Shown here in pieces: positions 41,257 to 64,000 of a stretch of DNA of 64,000 nucleotides. Under the pieces are notes generated by a model. It did not search any database. It was not told where the DNA came from and was given only the letters and a program-made list of their open reading frames with translations. A program made the position numbers and the translations under genes. The DNA is from Numida meleagris (lineage: Eukaryota > Chordata > Aves > Galliformes > Numididae), in NCBI RefSeq assembly GCF_002078875.1, contig NC_034414.1:15965428-16029427 (forward strand), in the 5' to 3' direction. The stretch's first letter is position 1. Each line of letters begins with the position of its first letter.

Positions 41257-43562
41257 TAGTCCCCATGCAGAGTACATGTTGTTCCTTAGTCTGCTGGTTC
41301 TGGTTGGGCATCCTGCCTGAAGGTAAAGAGCAGGCAGCAAGGATCTGCAGTGGGAGCTCAGGAGCCATGGGAAAGGAGGAGTGAGTGTCCCCACCACCTT
41401 GCAATCCATTAGGCACTGTGCCACCAGGCCTGTCCTCAGTGGAATGCTGTGGCCAATGAGGCAGGCAAGCGGCCTGGCACCTCCCCACAGGGACTTTGGC
41501 CTGATTTCACCTGAGCCGCAGGGTCCTGCCCCAGGCTGCTTCCAAGGCTCAGCGTGGACGGGCACAGCTGGCTGCAGGCTCCCTCCTGGCTGCAAGGTGG
41601 GTGAGTGTGTCAGTGTGCAGCTGAAGTGCTGGGGCTTCTGCTCGCCTGCTGACACTGCGGGACCGAGGGGATGCTCTGTCCCACTGTGCTGCCAGAGGAG
41701 TGTGGGTGGCTCACGAGGCAGTGGGGACACTTCCTGATCCTTGATGATGATCAGTAACGTTGCTGTATCCCCGACACGGTGGGTGCTGGCACGACTTTGC
41801 TCCTTTCTCTTACCCTTCGAGCCTGTTTCTTGATTTCTCGCTGGGGCACTGAGTTTGTCTGCTGTCAAGACAAATGGAAATATGTGGAATGGAGTCCTGT
41901 TTTCCCCTTCTGTAGTTTGTTTTCAAGTCAAGGTTGCGGTTTGAATGTTTGCTTTCAGTGACAGCTCCAGCATGTGCTGGCCTCGAGTTCTGTCATCCCT
42001 GCCTGACCATCCTGCGCAAATGTTAGTGCTGGCACGAAAGTGGGGATGGGAATGCATATGTCATGGGGAGAGGACAGGGTTTCTTCCTTCGGCAGCAGTG
42101 CCAGCAACGCTGGCTAAAGGTCTTCTGTCAAAGCAGTGGCTGTGTGTACTCAGATAAGTCAGCACTTCTCAGCCTGGCAGAGGGAGAGCAGGACGGGATG
42201 GAGAAGGTAGAGTGGTAGGGTCTCCTGGGTCACATGTCACTGGTTTGGGATAAAGCAGAGAGCCTGCTGTGCTGCCCTGCTCCCTCACTTTGCTGCAGCA
42301 CATAGCATGCACTGTGGGGCTGCAGGCACCCCTCCGTGCCTGAGGTTGCCCTGGGATTCCTATAATTACTATATAATTATGTGGTGTTCTCCAGAGTAAG
42401 CGCTTTTCCTTCAGGCGATAAGGTGAGGAGAAGCAAAGGTTAAAAGTCCAGCCCTGTGCAGCCGGTCTGAGGCATGCAGAGTTGGCCGTCCTGGAGGAAA
42501 CCTTATAGGAAAGCTTCAGGTGAGTGTGGGGTATGTAGCAAGGAAAGGGAGCAGAACGGGATCATTTTTCCAGGGCCAGAAGCTGTGAGGATCAGATGCA
42601 TCCCAAGCTAAGTTTGTGGAGTGCTACCCCTAACTTGGATGCTCCATCACTCCCTGGAGCTGGTTTTTGGAAGCTAGGAGAGGGGAGGAGCTGGATGGAG
42701 GAGGCTCCTAGGCTGCCTACACAGGGCAGTGTGGGCTGTGGTGCTTCTCTGCTGATCATGGAGGTGCTTCCTTGTGCTGCAGTGTGCGTGTCACTCTAAA
42801 ACTAATTTGCTCGATCATTTTAATAAATGCAGAAGGGATGTCCTGGTGTGCGAGTAATGGGGCATTAATCCATGCCTAGCTGTGTTAACAGCACTCTAGG
42901 AAGGAATTAACGCCACATAATTCATCGCCTGTGCAGGTCTCGCTCTCTTAATTATGGCATGTGCAATTTAGGAAACCCCTTCCTCTTGAAAGCTCTCTCT
43001 GATGACTCTGTTCCCGCTGCCACCAGTTTCCCCTGTTACTCGTGCCTTGGAGGTTCCCAGTCCCAGCGGTGCCATTGTCCTCGCAGCCATGACATTGAGC
43101 TCAACTGAAACCTTCCAAGATGTGAGCAAGCCTGGGGTGCTGCTGGCTTCCCCTGCCCAAGGTAGGGGCAGCAGTGAATGCAAGCCGTGCTCACTGACCC
43201 TGGAGCCGTGCACTTGCTTGGCTGGAGGAGTTCTGCTTCACTGCTTTGGTTTGCGTTATTTGGCTCCAAAGAACACTGCATTCCTGCGGTGATACAGCTT
43301 AGACCTCCACTACTAATGTGTACAAACATAATGTTGTTCTGGATTTCTTTTAAAAATATCCTATAAGATTCTGAGCATTCTCTTTCCAGCCTCTAACTGC
43401 AGCAGTCGTTTTCATGCCATGGGAGGAAGTGGGCTCTGCCACCTGGGGGCATGAACCGGGGGCTTCATCCCGCACCCCCTTTTAAAGGCCTCAGGGAATT
43501 CTGGAGTGCTCAGGTAGATTTTGCAGTGATATTGGGTTTGTTTTGCAAATGGTCGTTTGCTG

Positions 43563-43588
43563 GAGCTCTGTTTAAACAAACAGAGCTC
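43563..43588. repeat. 26-bp inverted repeat (11-bp arms)
   Basis: Perfect arms GAGCTCTGTTT and AAACAGAGCTC flank a 4-nt spacer. A two-copy direct repeat (tgcattaaaatccc) follows at 43609-43640. Confidence 0.9.
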
Positions 43589-43608
43589 AAACAAACTTTC
43601 CACCTCAG

Positions 43609-43640
43609 TGCATTAAAATCCCGTAATGCATTAAAATCCC
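43609..43640 (+). repeat. Two-copy 14-bp direct repeat
   Basis: The unit tgcattaaaatccc occurs at 43609-43622 and again at 43627-43640, period 18. Confidence 0.9.
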
Positions 43641-44627
43641 CTGGCTGTGAGCGCTGAGGCCTCTGCTGTGCCAGGTGCTGTACAAACAGTTATCAAGTGC
43701 TAAATGATCACATCTGCTGGTTGAGTTGCTTTTGTTAGGGCAAAGGATACAGTAGAGGTGTTTGGTGGCTGTACAGCCCAGATGGGTCTGAGTGCACCAG
43801 GGATTGTGGTACCTTCGCCCTGTTCGAAAACCAGGAGGGTTGCTTTTAACTCAGCAGGAACACTCTGCTGGTGGGATGGACATGGAAGGCTTTGCAGTCG
43901 CTTTGCAGGCAGAGGGCTGACACCATAGGCTGCACAGAAGGAAGGGATTAGATAGCAGGTAAGAAGCTCAGTCGGTCTCACAGGGGTATGTATTAGCAGC
44001 CTTGCTGTCTGCTCTTGGGGTGCCCTTTGCAACGTGGACTCCCGGGGAGCAGTGCAGCAGGGGGCTAGCCTGCAGCAGGGCCAACACAGGGAGTGTGCTA
44101 GAGTTTGGAACAGGGCATCAGAACCACTCAGTGCGTGTGTTTTGTCGGAGCTGCTGCTTCAAGGAACACGCACATCCTGTTGAGGGTGTAGATGTTATCA
44201 TGTGAGCTTTCCTGGTACAGGGCTTGTCCGTGCTGGGACAACAGGCTGTCAGCAGTAGCTGGCCTCTCTACTTTGTTTTTATATTCTAGTCTTGTTCTGG
44301 TTAAATTGATAGGGAAATAGATAAAACAAAGCCAAAACAAACTACTATTTTGGATGCAAACTGTGTTGAAAGTGAAATTCTGTGAGGATTATAAATAGTT
44401 TATAATCAAGGGGCAAATTTCCATTTCTGAGGCAAAGGAGAAGGAAATTTCCTCTGCTTCATTCTCACCAGCCAGGTAGCAACTAGAAGGTCAGAGGGAG
44501 AAGAGTGTCTGAGTCATGCTGAGAGGCGAAATCATGACATCTTGCAATGGCATTTGTTTGTCTTGGGGTGGCCGTGCCGACCTGTAGGGGGCTGGGTCTG
44601 GAGATGCTGGTGTTTGAGAGGGCAGTG

Positions 44628-44693
44628 TTGGGTACCGCTGTCCTGGGTGCCTGGCAGAGCTCGTGCACTGGCATCCAGAACAGCGGTACCCAA
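44628..44693. repeat. Long stable hairpin, microRNA-precursor-like
   Basis: The 24-nt arms at 44628-44651 and 44670-44693 pair with one mismatch and one G-T wobble around an 18-nt loop. The outermost 14 pairs are perfect (TTGGGTACCGCTGT against its reverse complement). Weaker pairing extends about 8 bp further out on each side. It lies in SLC25A22 intron 1, 265 bp before exon 2. Either strand could fold. It could equally be a small inverted-repeat transposon remnant. Confidence 0.8.
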
Positions 44694-44957
44694 GGTTGCT
44701 CACGTGCTACTGGAGCATGACAGCTCTGGCAGCTCTTCCTTCCATTTGTGCATCTATATTTGTATATACGCAGACATATATTTATAAGGCTCCCTCGGGA
44801 GCTCAGTCAGCAGCTCAGTCTCCTCTGTCAAAGGAGACCGGGTGCTCTCTTAAGTAACTTCTTCCTCTGCCTGTCTCACCCTGCAGCCTGCCCAGCAAGA
44901 GTTGTATGTGCCCGGTTCTCAACTTCGTCTCCTTGGTGTCTTTCTCGCCTTTCCCAG

Positions 44958-45040
44958 GAAGAAGCTGAATTGGAAAAGAAGTGACAGAAGAAGTATTGAA
45001 GGAACAAATCCATTTCTTAACAAGATCAAGTTGGAATTAA
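44958..45040 (+). other. SLC25A22: SLC25A22 exon 2, 5' UTR part
   Basis: The acceptor is gcctttcccag before 44958. The leader ends with an in-frame TAA directly before the ATG, which fixes the start of translation. Confidence 0.8.
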
Positions 45041-63953
<18,913 letters not shown>

Positions 63954-64000
63954 TGAGCCAAAAAAAACCCTTATCCTTCCTCCCACCTTCTTGAGTCAGA

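Larger units (their letters stand above)
31146..44957 (+). other. SLC25A22: SLC25A22 intron 1 (13.8 kb)
   Basis: No coding exon was found in this intron. It contains two CR1 fragments, a 26-bp hairpin and a microRNA-like hairpin, listed separately. The rest is unique-looking sequence of moderate GC in which I see nothing that I can name. Extra 5' UTR exons, which the human gene has, may be hidden here. Confidence 0.6.

Noticed and set aside
41059..41868. 269-codon minus-strand open frame
   Set aside because: Its 3' part is the CR1 reverse transcriptase remnant and the rest runs into unrelated sequence. It is not a host gene.

Overview
The window is vertebrate nuclear DNA, almost certainly from a galliform bird and most likely chicken. 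Four CR1 LINE fragments, the dominant avian retrotransposon, lie in it, together with a solo retroviral LTR that I recognise as a chicken-type family. The gene order RPLP2-PIDD1-SLC25A22 matches human 11p15.5. All three genes are split by GT/AG introns, so most long open frames in the window are chance. I built the models below by joining exons at splice sites and comparing the translations with family proteins known to me; no database search was run.

Layout. Positions 1-1245 are AT-rich flank with no supported gene. RPLP2 (ribosomal stalk protein P2, 115 aa, complete) runs on the minus strand from about 6130 to 1250, with five exons. Its third intron holds a well-formed H/ACA snoRNA candidate at the place expected for SNORA52. 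A CpG island at about 5700-6960 separates RPLP2 from PIDD1 and looks like a shared divergent promoter, with NRF1, CCAAT, E-box and ETS motifs. PIDD1 runs on the plus strand. Fifteen coding exons from 8071 to 21502 give an 895-residue protein with leucine-rich repeats, two ZU5-type modules each ending in an HFS autocleavage site, a UPA region and a death domain. A 3' UTR follows to a poly(A) signal at 23150.

Positions 23180-30880 are the least explained part. They contain a solo LTR (29155-29672, with a 5-bp target duplication) and several minus-strand exon-like open frames. One has a very good acceptor and encodes a hydrophobic C-terminal helix; I cannot name it.

A second CpG island (about 30880-31570) carries the non-coding first exon of SLC25A22, the mitochondrial glutamate carrier. 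After a 13.8-kb intron come five coding exons (45041-63912) for residues 1-137. The gene runs off the right edge, so roughly the last 58% of the protein lies outside. Its introns hold CR1 pieces, a striking microRNA-like hairpin at 44628-44693 and a 26-bp hairpin at 43563-43588.

The three genes are not a functional pathway. RPLP2 serves translation, PIDD1 is the scaffold of the caspase-2 PIDDosome and of a genotoxic NF-kB complex, and SLC25A22 imports glutamate into mitochondria. What links them is conserved linkage and, for RPLP2 and PIDD1, an apparently shared promoter.
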